Below, in pieces: positions 35,172-48,099 of a stretch of 64,000 bases of DNA. The notes beneath the pieces were generated by a model. That model saw nothing but the letters and a program-made list of their open reading frames with translations, did no database searches and had not been told where the DNA came from. Source of the DNA: Cenococcum geophilum 1.58 (Eukaryota > Ascomycota > Dothideomycetes > Gloniales > Gloniaceae); NCBI GenBank assembly GCA_001692895.1, contig KV748307.1, forward strand, positions 1-64,000. The letters run 5' to 3'. Within the stretch, counting starts at the first letter, position 1; every line of letters begins with the position of its first letter. The position numbers and the translations under genes are program-made.

Positions 35172-35819
35172 GTAGGGGAGCCGATACTAGCCGTTTTTTA
35201 AGCTTATTAAAGGCCTGCCTATATATAGCGTTAACGCGACGCGTATACACAGGCTATATTTTAATAACTTAAAAGGCTAACTGGAGCTCTTACTGTACCC
35301 GGCCCAAAAAGACCAAAACCAACCAAAAGAACCCTAAAAAAACACCCAGAAAATCCCCCTAAGATGCATGCATCACAGGGGAGGCACACATTAAATAACG
35401 GTGGTTTGCACTTGCGCGCGTCCACTAGAACCACGCCTAGCAATAGCCCTCCATATTAAGAACGGGCGAATACCACACTATAAAGCGGAAAGACCTCTAT
35501 TAAGAAGGCATCTAATAAAATAAAAAGCCTATTAGACGCGTCTAGTATCCGTAGTTATAGGGGAGCAACCGTTAGCTATAATAAACTAATACAGCTAGCA
35601 AAATGGCTCCGCCAGTCTAGTAAACCTTAGGCGCCCCTCTAGTAAACCCTTAATTAAATCCTCCAACGGCTAAGTAAAATTAAAAATAAATAAAAACCCT
35701 CTTTACCGGTGAACCGCACCTAGGCCACTATAGCTGCGCTTTTATAGTATAGGGAACCTACCCCCCTAAAGACAATATCTAGGTATATAATTATAATATA
35801 ACCAAATATAGAAAAAGCA

Positions 35820-37100
35820 GAGGGGCTTAGGGGATAATTAGAAATAGAAGTCCTTACGGAGATTTATAAAGAGGTCTATAACACTATTATAATCCAACAC
35901 CTTAGGAGCGGAGATATTAGAGTTACCCTAAGGGACTAATAGGTAAAGGGACGAGCCGTAAGGATAGGGGATAGGCTAGGAGAACGTATTAGTATAAAAG
36001 TGCTCCGCGAAGATTACCTAGTTAAAGTCTTAGCGGTTCCCCTAAGCCTTAGGGTAGAAAAGGGACGCTAGGCGGATAATACAGCAACTATATATAAGAT
36101 AGTAAAATAAACGGAACGCCTTATACTAGGACTTAAGATTACCTAAATCTAATAGCTATAATAGGAAAATATAAACTAAGTATATAACGAAAACAATAAA
36201 AGAATATAAGGGTCGCTAGAGACTTGCTAGGGAGACGCTAGTTAAATGTATAGCTCCCTCATTATTAGTATATATACACTAGGAATGCAAAAACTCCTTA
36301 TCTAAAAAGGCATTATTATAAATAGCCTTATATACAATATAAGGCTCTATAACTATAAACTCTACCTAAAATAATACTATCGCTATGTATAATAGGGATA
36401 CACCCAATCCACATACGTAGTATAGGTGTGCTGCGGCCACTATATAGGCCCCTATAATATAAGACATTACTTAAATTAAAACCAAATAAAATGCGTAAAC
36501 TGCCACTAAAGCATATATAAGGCGTAGGAGAGAGAAGACTGCATTAAATATAGGAGACGAAAGGTAAGGGCTTAACAGCTACGGGAATAACTATACGCTA
36601 GGTTATATAAATAGAAACAACAGGCGATAAGCTAGGGGGGCGTAGGTGCCTTTCTAGCGTTTCCTACCTTTAATACTGGGGGGCTAGGCTAGCTATCCCA
36701 AGCCTTAACGGGCCAGAAGCGACGCCGCGCGATATTATTAGACTATATAGGGATATAAGGGTCACAGGGGATATAAGGGAGAGGACGCCCTATAGGAAGA
36801 CCCTTATGGACAGCTATAGTAAGCTTAAGACCAGGACAATTAAGAATTAGACTTAACACGGCAAATATAACATTTATAGCCAACTCTTAAAGGGCATATA
36901 GCCAACTAGTAAAAATAGGGAAAGAACTGGAAATAATAACAGATTTAGATATAAAAGCGCTAGTAGGAACACAAGATACGGAAATAAAAAGCTCTATATA
37001 AAATAAGTAGTAACTAAGGTGTAGATACAAGAGACAGAAGTTCTAAATATTCTAGAGAAAGTAGAAATAGAAGAAGCAAGAAACAAAGGAGAGGCGAAAA
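35820..37100 (+). pseudogene. LINE-A ORF1 (RNA-binding protein)
   Basis: The frame has numerous stops. A cysteine-rich segment at about 36424-36510 reads CCGHYIGPYNIRHYLN then KCVNCH, the remains of zinc knuckles typical of Tad-like ORF1 proteins. The upstream part has charged helices and shifting frames, so the start is uncertain. The product would bind element RNA with ORF2 protein. Confidence 0.6.
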
Positions 37101-37119
37101 ACCCTTACTAGGGGTCCGC

Positions 37120-40100
37120 TACCTATCTATTATATAGTATAACTGCGGCAATACAAACCACCGTCTCGTAAGGCCCTTACTAGACAGCCTAGACCTAGAG
37201 AAATACTATATCCTTACTATACAAGAGCCGTATTATAATGCCTACATACAATTAATATACTGCCCCTAAGGATTCTAGCTCCTATATAAACCAAAAGCAG
37301 CTATACGCGTATACTTTATAATTAGTAAGGCTATTAGCCTGTCCTTATAGTTATAGTAGGCAGTTAACCCAGATATTATAGTAATAATAATCCAGACATA
37401 TAGGGGACTGGTATAGATTATTAATATATATAACCCTAGGGTTAAAGGGGTCTTATAAATAGAGAATATTATATTAGTAATAAGCTTACTAGAAACCAAA
37501 GGTATAGAGTTTATTCTATTAGGAGATATAAACCTCTACTACCTACGGTAAAGGGGTATCTATATTACTGCTAAATGATAGGTAGAGTGCTTACTAAGAG
37601 CTATAAACACCTAGGGCCTTAAGCTAGCTACTCCCTTAGAAGTAATTATATAGTAACGAGGCACCGCTAGAAGTATAATTAACCTTACATTTATAGATAA
37701 GGGCCTATACTAGAGACTTAAAAGGTATAACCCCAAAGAAGAATAGGCACTTACCTTAAACTATATCCCTATTTAGATACAGCTAGATCTAGATATTAAG
37801 GCGTAACTAAATAATAAAAGATATGTAATAAGAAAGCTTAAGATAGATAGCTTCCTTAATATAGTTAAATAACAACTTTAAGACCTAGAAGAAACCTACC
37901 TAATACTAAACAAGCGAGGCTTATTAGCTACCCCTAAGGAAATTAACTAAAGACTAGAAAGGATCTAAGCAGCAATTAAAAATGGGCTAAAAGAGTACTG
38001 CCCGGTCTTAAAACCGGGCCCCTATACGCGATACACATAGTCCGCATAATATGTAATTCTTATCGCCAGCTAATAATGAGCAAGAAGAAAATACATAAGT
38101 AGCTATAATCCTAAAGACGAGAGATAATATAAAGACACAAGAAACCAGCTAAAGAATACCCTAAAAAAAGAAGTAAGGAATAGCTGGTGACGGTTTATAA
38201 ATAAGCACACTACTAACCTAAGCCTCCCCTATAATAAAGGTCTTTAGAGAATAGTAAAATAAGTAAAGAGAAAGGCGGGACGTCTAATAGAAGACCTATA
38301 CCTTCCGCCCCTACGAAGATTAGGTAAATTACTGGCTATAAGTAACAATAATAAGAAGGCAAAGATCCTTATAGAAAGATTTTTCTCTTAACCAGCTCTA
38401 GTAGACCTTAGTAATATTATAGGTAAAGCACTGGTAACTTACCTAAGGGTTAATAGCGACATAATAACCGAAGAAATGGCTAGAACTATTAGCCGCCTTT
38501 TAAATAATATAGTACTAGGACTAGATAGGATCCTAAATAAAGCCCTAAAGACCTATAAACTACTAATAGCACCTTAGCTTACGGATGTAGCTAGAGTATA
38601 CTTTATAATAGGCTACTACCCAAAACTCGGAAGAGTTATAATAACGTTTATCTTACGTAAAGAAGGTAAAGCAGACTACTTACTCCCAGGAAGCTACCGC
38701 CCTATTGCCTTAGAGAATACCCTTAGCAAGATCTTAGAAAGGGTAATAGTGAACTATATAGCAGATACAGTTAAGGAATACGCCCTACTACCACAAAGCT
38801 AAATAGGGGTAAGAAAGAACCGCTTAACACTATTAGCACTTACGCTACTTGCTGCTATTATCAAATCTATATAGGCGATGTAAAGGGACTTTATAGTATT
38901 AATACTCAGCCTAAATATTAGTGGCGCCTACGACAATATACCCTATAAGCGTCTCCTATACATCCTTAGGGCAAAAGGCTTCCCAAAATAGATTATATAA
39001 TTTATTTAAGGGTTTATAGGTTAAAAAGAAACATTACTAGTCTTTAGCGGATACCAAAGCCCCCCTATTACAGTTGCAATAGGAATACTATAAGGATTAC
39101 CCCTCTCGCCTATACTCTTCCTTTTCTTTATAAGCAACCTACTTAACTTCTTTAAGGAAGGGGTGACCTAGGGGATAGGCTTTATTAACAATATAAACCT
39201 AATTATATACGGGCTAATAGCCGTAGAGAATTATAAAACACTAGAGAAAGTATATAACACCTATATAGAATAGGTAAGATAATATAGAGTCCAATTCTTA
39301 CCAGAGAAATACCAGCTAATCCATTTTATAAGAAAACGCAACTAATCTATAGATCTTTAGCACATAATTCACATCTAAGGCTTTAGGGGTTAACTAGTTT
39401 AGGGCCTAAGAGTATTAGGAGTATAGGTAGACAGTAAGCTCCGGTGGAACGCACATGCGGTATAAGCAGCCCGTAAGGGCCAAGTATAGTATATTATATT
39501 ATCTAGGATTGTTAATTCCATATAGGGTCTATGCTTTTAGAAGTCACGCCTATTATATATAGCAGTTATCCGGCCAACTATAACGTATAGGTCTAGTATC
39601 TGGGCCATTAGAGAATCTAAGAAAGGCCCTCCTAAATCGCTCCTTAAACCACTTTAAAAGGTCCAAATAGCCTACCTCTAGAGTATAATAGGCGGATATA
39701 AGCGAACGGCCACAGCTCTGCTTAAGAAGGAAGCTAATATTCCCCCCCTACAACTATATATTAAAGCCGCTGCAATATAAAGGGCGTAAAAGAAATGTAA
39801 CTCTAATATTATAAAGTATATTAAGACACGCCTAAATAAACTATAAAGGAACCCTAGGGCGCCTTATAGGAGAACAAACCAACAACCCTAAAGTGGGGAA
39901 GATATATTAGAGAAACAGGTAAAGAAAGCAAAAGAAGAATAGTGCTGCTTTAGGGCCCAGGCCTATATAAAGGAGGAAGGAAGACGCGTAAAAGGCCAGC
40001 AAGGACAATAATAAGAGAGAGAAAGGAGCTAAAGTAGAGCATAAAAGAACGCTGGGAAACTATCTACCGTAATGCAATACTGGCTAGACCAACGCTAGAA

Positions 40101-40560
40101 AGGTATATAGGAGTTAAAGGTACAGAGGCTAACTAAGGTAAGAGGAACCTAAGCCGTAGCATAGTTAACGCTATAGGGGGTAGATACCCTAGGGCTCTAA
40201 AAAGGCCTAATAAAGGTAGAAAATATAATAGCAACACTCTTAAGAATAGGAATAATAGGACTAAAAGACTGGCTCTACTGGGTAGGTATCCTAGTAGGTA
40301 GCCTAAGATGCAAATATAGCTGGCCAAGACAGACACTAAAATACGTAATACTGTTATGCCCCTTACGCACTAACTAAGAAGTAATACTCTTAGTAGCTGG
40401 CATAGAGAACTATAAGACACTACTCTTAATATAAAAAGGCCTTAAGGCGGTTACCTAGTAGCTTATTAGCTAAAATATACTAAACTAGTTCCGGGTTATA
40501 AAGGAAATAACAATAGAGGGCGGGGGGGGGGGGCGAGTAATGGGCGCCCCTAATAACTTT
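37120..40560 (+). pseudogene. LINE-A ORF2 (endonuclease and reverse transcriptase)
   Basis: The endonuclease begins with YNCGNTNHRL near 37139 and shows KYYILTIQEP (about 37199-37230), IEFILLGDINLYYL (about 37506-37548) and INLTFIDKGL (about 37678-37710). Reverse transcriptase motifs are LNISGAYDNI (38911-38940), IGILQGLPLSPILF-like sequence at about 39083-39124 with the Gln codon now TAA, and FINNINLIIYG (39181-39213), the former F-V-D-D box with both aspartates turned to asparagine. The C-terminal knuckle (ILLCPLRTN near 40349-40375) is typical of this clade. Many stops make it inactive. Confidence 0.85.
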
Positions 40561-40840
40561 ATAGTAGTAGAGTAAAGTATATAATACTAGCGCGTCCGTA
40601 GGCTTATTACGGCAGCAGTAGTTCCTAAGAAGGTTAAAAAGTAAGGTAGTAGAAGCACTATAGGTAACTTATAGGCAAGTCCTAAAAGGCGGGGGGATAG
40701 ATCACGGGGTTTTCTCAAGTTAAGTCTTTCTTAAGTTAAGTTTTCTCCCTATATGTAAATAAGAAGTAGTCCGCGTAGGCCCAATAGGGATCTAAATCGG
40801 ACGTTAAGTAATAAATTATTATTATTATATATAGCGTTAA

Positions 40841-41186
40841 AGTAAAAAGGCTAGTCTTTTCTAGTAAGAAAGTTAAAAGGCTAGGCGATCCTGCTATAGC
40901 TTTTAATAAAGCGTTAGTAGAAGTTATAAAACCCTAAAAATAATTATACCCCCTTTACGGTCCATAGGGGTGCCTACTAATTAATTACGGCCGTTTTCTT
41001 TAGGTTGGCTTTAATTCCGTCTATACTAATAATAAAACCTAGGTACTTTATACGCTTAATACTAAACTCTAACTTCTTAATATTAACCTAGAGGCTAGCC
41101 TTATAGAGCCATTATAGGACTTTATAGATATACTCTTTATATTCCAGCTTATTCTTAGAGTAGATTATAATATTATCTAAATAGGC
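40841..41186 (-). pseudogene. Gypsy-A reverse transcriptase fragment
   Basis: It aligns with 43660-44005 of Gypsy-B. It ends at the catalytic box: on the minus strand the right end reads AYLDNIIIY (41160-41186). Gypsy-B is inserted immediately next to this box. The aspartate-to-asparagine change fits RIP. Confidence 0.8.
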
Positions 41187-41388
41187 TGTTAGCGACTTAG
41201 TTAATCAAGGTATAAGCACGGTAAGAGGGACGCGTAAGCCTACATAATTAGATTGTCTATAAACGAGAATCTAAAGCTAAAGAAAGGAAAGGAGAAGGAG
41301 AGCAGCGCCAGTTAAAAAAGGGTTCTTTTATACGGTCCTCTAGTTACGTAACCGCAAAGTTCTACTAAGTTCTGCCAGTGCCGTAACA
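41187..41388 (-). repeat. Gypsy-B 3' LTR
   Basis: It is 202 bp, beginning TGTTAGCGACTTAG and ending GTGCCGTAACA, so both ends retain TG...CA. Confidence 0.94.
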
Positions 41389-41399
41389 TTACCCCCCCC

Positions 41400-44300
41400 T
41401 TTAAAAAAGCCTACCCTTAGGCTTTGTCGCTAAAAGTCTTAGCAAGAGAATCTAACTAATTAAACAACTTTAACCGCCGGTTAAAGTTCCTAAACATCTT
41501 AAGACCTTATATAATTAAGAAATTTCTAGGGCGTTTTTGTCCTTATGTTCTTCTAGTAGCTTATTGTCTTCGTTATACTAGCATTTTATCCACTCGTCTA
41601 GGTACTTTAGTGATCCGGGTTTATTAGGGTAACGGCTATAAAACTTTTAAAGCTTATAGGGATTACCTATAAAGTTCTATATAAGGTACTAAGTAGGGTC
41701 TAGGTTATATCCTTTCCAACTAATATAATACTTTAACGTTCTCTTTATAAGTTTATAGGCTAGTATTTCTTTAATTTCCTATTTATTATCGCCATTAACT
41801 TAAATTGGTAGGGGAGGTTTATTCTTTTATCTAGGCAGTAGGTTATTTATAGCTTTCTATAGCTTATCCGGTAAGAAAATAGGGTAAACTTTAATTAAGT
41901 CTAGAAGCTTAACCTTGTATAAGTTGCCTACTTTATTAAGAATCTTATACAGTCTTACTATCTTATAGTCTAGCTTACGGCTAGGCCGTTCTATCCTCCA
42001 GTTCTTTATTATAACCTAGACTATATCACCTACAGTAAAGTTAGGCTCGCGCCTATACTTATTTACCTACTATTTTATTAATTTCTAAGCCTTTTCTAGG
42101 TTTATACAGGCTACTTTCTAAGCTTCTTCTAAGCGCTTAGCGTACTGCTAGGCTTCCTTATAAAATAGTTTTTCGCGTATAGTCTAGGGCCCTTCTAGTC
42201 TTTCCTAGTTAAAGCTTATGCGGGGTAGGTAACCTATTTCTAGTTAAATAGAGGCAAATCCGGTAGAGTTGTGGGGTAGGGTTACTTAGGCGTAATTTAT
42301 TAAGGGTAATAGTTCGGCCTAGTTATCCTAAAAGTAGTTAATAAAAGGCCAGAGTCTCTAGTCTAAGTATTGATTTATAATCTCTATTTAACTATCTATC
42401 TGGGGGTAATATACCGTAAAAAGCTTTAGCTTAATGCCTAGGATTTGGGTAAACTTATTCTAAAAGGCTAATATAAACTGTAGCCTGTAGTCAGATATAA
42501 TAGTATCTAGTAGTCCGTAAATTTAGTAGACGTAGTAGATATACAGTTAGGCCGCCTCTTTAGCATTAATATTCTTATAATAGGGAATTAAGAACAGGCG
42601 CTTGCCAAAGCGGTTAACTAGGATTATAACTATGTTATATCCGTCACGGTCTAGAGGTAGCTTATAAAAGTCTATAAAGATATATTACTAGGGGCGGTCG
42701 GGTATTAGAAGGGGTTTTAATAGTCCTAGGGTTTTATCTTGTGGAATTATAGACCTATAGTAGTTATTACAGTTCCGTATATAGCGGTTAATATTTATAA
42801 TTATTCTGGGTTAGTAGTAGCGGTTGCTAATAATCCTACGGGTCTTAATTTTTCTAGGGTAGGTCGTAGAGACCTAGGTATGTGCTTTGGCAATAAGCTA
42901 AGTCCGTAAGTTCTGTTCCTCTACTACTACTAGCCGTTTATAGTGCTTAAGTAGTCCACTTTTAAGGGACTATAGGCTAGAAACGTTCTTTGCCTTTTTA
43001 CAGTACTCCTATAGAGAAGGGGCCGTACGGTTTACCTGCAGTAGTTTATTAATAAGGTTTAGTTCTATAGAGTTAACAGGGTATAACTTGGCATTTAAAG
43101 AGTTTATATTTAGTTCTGCCCGTATTTAGGGGCTAAGGTACTCTAGTCGTAGTAGCGCCTAGGTCTATAATAAGATCTTTACAGCTATCTAGTTATTTAT
43201 ATCCTGTTTACGCCTTATAAGAGCGTCCACACGGTTAGTAGCGCTAGGCCTATATATAATTAGAAAGTTAAACTAAAATAGGGTATCCGCCTAGCGCGCC
43301 TATTAGGCTGTAAGGGCCTTTATTATTATAAAATATTCTAAGGCCTTATAATTAGAAACTACCTAGATAAACTTAGGGGTGCCTTTTAGTTAGGCTCGCT
43401 AGTGCTAAAAGCTAAAGATAATAGCCAGCATTTCTTTATCGTAAATTGGGTAGTTTAGCTTAGTATCTACTATAGTCTTTAAATAGTAAGCAATAGGGTG
43501 CCATTCTCCGTCTATCTGCTTTTAGGAGTAAACGCCAGCTATAATACCATCTAAGGCATTGGTTTCTAGCATTAAGGGCTGTTTTAGGTTAAAGTAGGCG
43601 AGTAAGAGAGCAGAGACTAGTCGTTTCTTAAGCTTATTAAAGGCCTGCCTATATACGGTGTTAAAGTAAAAGGGCTAGCCCTTATAAGTAAGTAGGCTTA
43701 GTGGCCAGGTAATCCTACTATAGTTCTTAATAAAGCGTTAGTAGAAGTTATAGAACCCTAGAAATAACTATACCCCCTTTATAGTCCTTAGGGGTACCTA
43801 TTAGTTAATTATAACCGTCTTTTCTAGGTCTGCCTTAATTCCGCTCGTACTAATAATAAACCCTAGGTACTTTATACGCTTAATACTAAATTCTAACTTC
43901 TTAATATTAGCTTAGAGGCTAGCTTCCTAAAGCCATTACAGGACCTTATAGATATACTCTTTATATTCCAGTTTATTTTTAAAGTAGATTATAATATTAT
44001 CTAGGTATACTGTACAGAAGTCATTAAGGTAGTTAAATAGTACATTATTTATATATTGCTGGTATATAGCCAGTCCGTTAGTTAGTCTAAAAGGTAATAC
44101 TTTATATTTATACATTCCGTAATAGGTCTAAAACGTAGTAAGGTTTTCTAATTTAGAGTCTATCCTAATTTAGTAAAAAGCCTAGTGGATATTAAGCTTC
44201 GTAAAGATCTTAGCTCTACTTATTTAGGCTAAAGTCTTATTAAGTAAAAGCAGTGGGTAGCGGTCTTTAAGGGTTAAATTATTAAGCTTATAGTAATCAA

Positions 44301-45550
44301 TACAGAAACAAAGTCCTCTATTTGGTTTTTTGGTAAAGAGAATAGGTAAGTTAAAAAGGGCTTAACTAGGCTTAATAAAGCCCTTATCTAGGTTATTAAT
44401 AAGATACTACTTTGTGGCCTATAATTTGGCAGCAGATTGCTATTAGAGGGGGCTATAGCTAAGGGTAACCACCTTATCTAGCTTAATTTTAATCTTATAG
44501 TTGTACGGTTAGTAAGGCGGAAGTATATTAGACGCTGCTTTAGAGAAGGTGTCTTTAAATTTCTAGTATTAACGGGGCAGTTTCTATTCTACTAGCTCCT
44601 TATCTATAAGCTTGCCTTTCTTTTAGGCTAGGGCTTCTTTTTCTTTAATTATTTAATTAATTTCATATAAGCTAGTTATAAAGGTAATAGTATTAAGCTA
44701 AACCAGATTCTAGTAGAATCCTATAGCGCCAATATAGCAGATATTAACTAGTAGGAGGTCTATAGGTTTCTTTACGGATATTCGTTGGGCCGTATTTTGC
44801 GGTATAGGGTTTATAGTCTTCCTTAGCTCACGTTTTATTTTCTATAAGTTATCCTTTCGGCCTATTAGTTTAGTATATTATTTAATATCCCTAGCCTTCC
44901 TTTATAGCTGCGTAGGGCCTAAGTTCTCTATTAGGGACTTAGCTAGGCTACTATTAACTTCCTAAGTCTCTAGTGCGGGTGGTATAATATAGGTAGTTTA
45001 GGGGCGGCGTAGTATACGGATCCGCTGCGGATTAAGCTGTATATCCTTCTTAAAAGCCTAATCCCTATACGCCGCATTAGCCTAGTAAACGGTGTTTATC
45101 TACAGCTATATAAGGTTTTCCATTATAATACCAATCTCTTTTATAAAGAAAGGCGTTAGGGGTATAGTTTTAGGCTAGATAAGCTGCCTATTCCGTATAT
45201 TAAGATATAAGCCCAAATAGGCTAGCTATTTTCTCCTTAAGATTATATTATAGCTTCTAAGGTCCATAATAAGGAAGGGGGTGTTATACTGCCTTCGTCT
45301 ATTAACGCGGAGGTAGATCTGCAAGATAGTTATAATAAATAGCCCTATTTATCCGTTATAACCACAAATAGGGATTAGTTTAGGCAGTTCTTTAAGGGGT
45401 ATATTTAAAAAGTTAGCCAGTTTTACAGCGCACTTTATATTAATTAAGGTAAAGGCATTTACTCCTAAGTTAGCTAAAGCAAAGGTTAAAACTTAATATC
45501 TATTACAGAATAAAGTATAAGGGATAGTGTAGCTTCTTTTACTAACTAGC
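41400..45550 (-). pseudogene. Gypsy-B pol (protease, RT, RNase H, integrase, chromodomain tail)
   Basis: On the minus strand the order from right to left is protease (about 45380-45490, with VNAFTLINIKCAVKLANFLN), reverse transcriptase (about 43640-44480, catalytic box VYLDNIIIY near 43985-44012), RNase H (about 43270-43600), integrase (about 41960-42960) and the chromodomain-type tail (about 41590-41690). The same domains in the same order are found in the pieces of Gypsy-A, which makes Gypsy-B the best template for reading this family. Numerous RIP stops interrupt it. Confidence 0.82.
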
Positions 45551-45559
45551 CGACCCAGA

Positions 45560-46900
45560 TTAATATATAACATATTAATCCCTTTTAACCCTAGAGAGGA
45601 GTCTTTCTCTAAAGTTCCTCTTTTTCCGGCTCTATACTATCCTCCTAAATTAATAGGACCTTATTTATCTTTGCCTTTATTAGGTAGTTCCTTATAGGGT
45701 AGCCTAGTTAACCGTATAAAAAGCAAGCTCTTTAATTACTAAGGGCCTATATATAGGGGTCGCTGTATATAAGCCGGGTATATACTAGACTCGTAGTAGG
45801 GGTAGCCGCGCAGCTAGCTGCTAGGTTAACTATAGGAGTTACCAATTATACCAGGGCACTATAGGCCGTACTTATAGTACTTACGGCCTGGTTTATAAAG
45901 TTTCTAGTTTTTAGCCGATTGGCGCATGCCTTAATTTAATAAAGGCCTTAGTTAATAGCTAGGCAATGTCCGTAAGTTCCTTTAATATCTATACCGTAGT
46001 ATAAGCTAGTAATACGGCCCGCTATAGGTCTAGGGTAAGCTTATTAAAAAGGTCTAGTAATAGGTCTTCCTAGGGGATCTAGGCCTGTCTAGCTAGGTAT
46101 AAAAAGCGGGTTTAGAAAGCCAAAAAGGTCTCTATTATTTTTATATTTAGGCTTTTATAGCTAAGGCGAGCGTTCTATACTTTAAAAGGGTCTTTATAAA
46201 TAGAAGACAAGTATTTAATTATTTCTTCTTTAGAGATAAAGGGGTCTACTAAGTCTTTAGTGTATTGCGGGCGTAAATATATTTAGGCATCTCCGCCAGT
46301 ACAGCCGAAAATATAGGCCATTCTGGCTTGGGCGTTAGGGAAGTAATCTATATTAACTTTAAGCTTATCCCGTAATTAAAGCTTCTAGTTATTAAATATA
46401 GGGTCGGTTCCGTCTATAATTAGTAAGGAATCCGCAACTTTTACTAACTGCTTTAGTGCTATATAGGCCTTAGTAGATCTACTAAGGCGCTAGGATAGGG
46501 CCTAAAGGACTATAGTAAGTCTTTAGTTATCTAATAATGACTTATTATTAGATATAGGGGTATCTCTAGCTTCGAGCAGCTCTTATAGTCGTTTAGTTTT
46601 AGTATTAGTAGCCGCAAGCTCCGCCTAGGGGGTTAAAACGTTAATTATTTCTTTATCTAAAGTATTTAAGGGTTCTACAGCTACTTTACCTACTACTATG
46701 TTTTATAGCATAGTGGTAGGGATATTAGGTAATTCTGGGTAATTTCTTTAGGGGTTCTAGTCTATGCGTGTCTTATAGGTTCTTTCCTTAGGATTTTATT
46801 CTTTTTTTTTAGGTCCTGTCCTTATAGTCCTAGTCCTTTCCTTAGGGTCCTATTCTGTGTTCTTGTCCTATTTATAGTCTTATAGATATATTTAAGTTCC
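45560..46900 (-). pseudogene. Gypsy-B gag
   Basis: The minus-strand region between the protease and the 5' LTR is the position of gag. It is glutamine-, lysine- and leucine-rich when stops are read as former Gln or Trp, and the part near the 5' LTR (about 46720-46900) is strongly basic. The capsid core lies at about 45900-46500. Start codon and zinc knuckle could not be placed with confidence. Confidence 0.5.
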
Positions 46901-46936
46901 TTTTTAGGAAGAAAGAGTAAAATAAGTTTTAGATAA

Positions 46937-47138
46937 TATTAGCGACTTAGTTAATTAAGACATAAGCACAGTAAGAGGGACGCGTAAGCCTATACGATTA
47001 GATTGTCTATAAACGAGAATCTAAAGCTAAAGAAAGGAAAGGAGAAGGAGAGCAGCGCTAGTTAAAGAAGGGTTCTTTTATATAGTCTTCTAGTCACGTA
47101 ACCGCAAAGTTCTGCTAAGTTCTGCTAGTGCTGTAATA
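46937..47138 (-). repeat. Gypsy-B 5' LTR
   Basis: It is 202 bp, beginning TATTAGCGACTTAG and ending GTGCTGTAATA; both terminal dinucleotides are changed by RIP relative to the other copy. The TAGGC duplication follows. Confidence 0.94.
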
Positions 47139-47143
47139 TAGGC

Positions 47144-47238
47144 CGTATAGAAGTTATTAAGGTAGTTAAAGAGTACATTATTTATATACCGCTGGTATAT
47201 AGCTAGTCTATTAGTTAGTTTAAAAGGAAGTACCTTAT
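47144..47238 (-). pseudogene. Gypsy-A reverse transcriptase fragment between Gypsy-B and LINE-B1
   Basis: This short piece matches Gypsy-B at about 44010-44105. It ends with TACCTTAT (47231-47238), the target duplication of LINE-B1, repeated at 63431-63438. Confidence 0.85.
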
Positions 47239-47519
47239 TTTTTTTTATCCATTGTATTATACTACGTACAATACTATATATGCAGCCTTAGGCTATGGCG
47301 CTATAGTTCTATATACATAAATCCTTTTTAGGCAGCTTAATATATACTAGTAGATATGTCCTAGTAGTTTATAAACCCCTAAATTAGGAGTTTATAGTTT
47401 CCTAGTAAAATACTAAGAAAAACTATAAGAAACCCTAACCCCTGTCCCTATCCTTTTGCAATTTCTTTCTATCCTCTTGCTCTCTAATATCCTTTTAAGA
47501 GCCTAGTAGGAGTTGCCTC

Positions 47520-47999
47520 CTTCTAGAATCCTATCTGTTTTATTCTTCCATAGAATCTTCTTTATGTACTAGTTTAGTAGCTTTAAGAGTCTCGCAGTCT
47601 TTACTATTAGCAAAGTGTTTTCCTTTACAATTAATGTAAAGAGGGGTGGTATGCTAGCAAGGCTTGCCTATTATTATACAGGTAGAACAGGAATAGTCTT
47701 TAGATAAATATGCAGCTGCACAGTATCTATAGGCCCTAGTAGAGCACCTATCTCCTATATGGCCAAATTTTTAGTAGCTCGTACACTGCGTAGTAGGAGA
47801 GACTTCGAGGTATTTTACTACCTTAGTAGCTGTACCTGCAATTAATATCTCTTTTTGCTTAGGGATTTCTTGTCTTTTTTCTTTATTCTCTATAGTAAAA
47901 ACTATAGAGCTAAATCTGATCTGTAGATTGTGTCTTTTTATACTAAATAAGATCTATCTACAGGATCTAATTACAAGACTATAGCCTTCTCTCCATTTA
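47520..47999 (-). pseudogene. LINE-B1 ORF1, C-terminal part with zinc knuckles
   Basis: After removal of LINE-B2 the frame joins GLPKW to REGYSLVIRS without a break. The segment then reads QCTSYQKFGHIGDRC (about 47735-47785), a degraded first CCHC knuckle, followed by further Cys-rich pieces (YRYCAAAY, DYSCSTC), as in Tad-like ORF1 proteins. It continues to about 47540, where the deletion junction to the ORF2 tail lies. The remaining bases to 47239 are 3' UTR. This protein would bind the RNA and could be packaged with ORF2 protein supplied by other copies. Confidence 0.75.
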
Positions 48000-48099
48000 C
48001 TAGAGAGACGTAAAGATACCTAAACCCTCTTCAAAAAACTCCGTTTTCTATAAAAAAGGCAAACTGGGAGCTCTTCTCTACTTCTTTAGTAGAACTAGT

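Larger units (their letters stand above)
35235..40825 (+). mobile_element. LINE-A: full-length Tad-like non-LTR retrotransposon inside Gypsy-A
   Basis: A 15-bp target duplication TATATATAGCGTTAA (35220-35234 and 40826-40840) frames 5.6 kb on the plus strand ending in a TTA-repeat tail rather than poly(A). It carries ORF1 with cysteine-knuckle remnants and ORF2 with an apurinic-type endonuclease and reverse transcriptase. A G-rich tract (about 40519-40533) and GC-rich sequence lie in the 3' UTR. The coding part is heavily RIP-mutated; the first 250 bp are cleaner. Confidence 0.9.
41187..47138 (-). mobile_element. Gypsy-B: complete chromovirus-type Gypsy of the same family as Gypsy-A, inserted in it
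   Basis: Identical-length LTRs of 202 bp (41187-41388 and 46937-47138) and the duplication TAGGC (41182-41186 and 47139-47143) define a 5.95-kb element with genes on the minus strand. The polypurine tract is visible as ACCCCCCCCTTT right of the left LTR. Its internal region matches Gypsy-A segment by segment. Confidence 0.94.

Noticed and set aside
35261-35443. 60-codon minus-strand open frame
   Set aside because: It lies in the clean 5' end of LINE-A and has no recognisable content or conserved partner.
37275-37499. 74-codon minus-strand open frame
   Set aside because: It is the complement of the LINE-A endonuclease domain.
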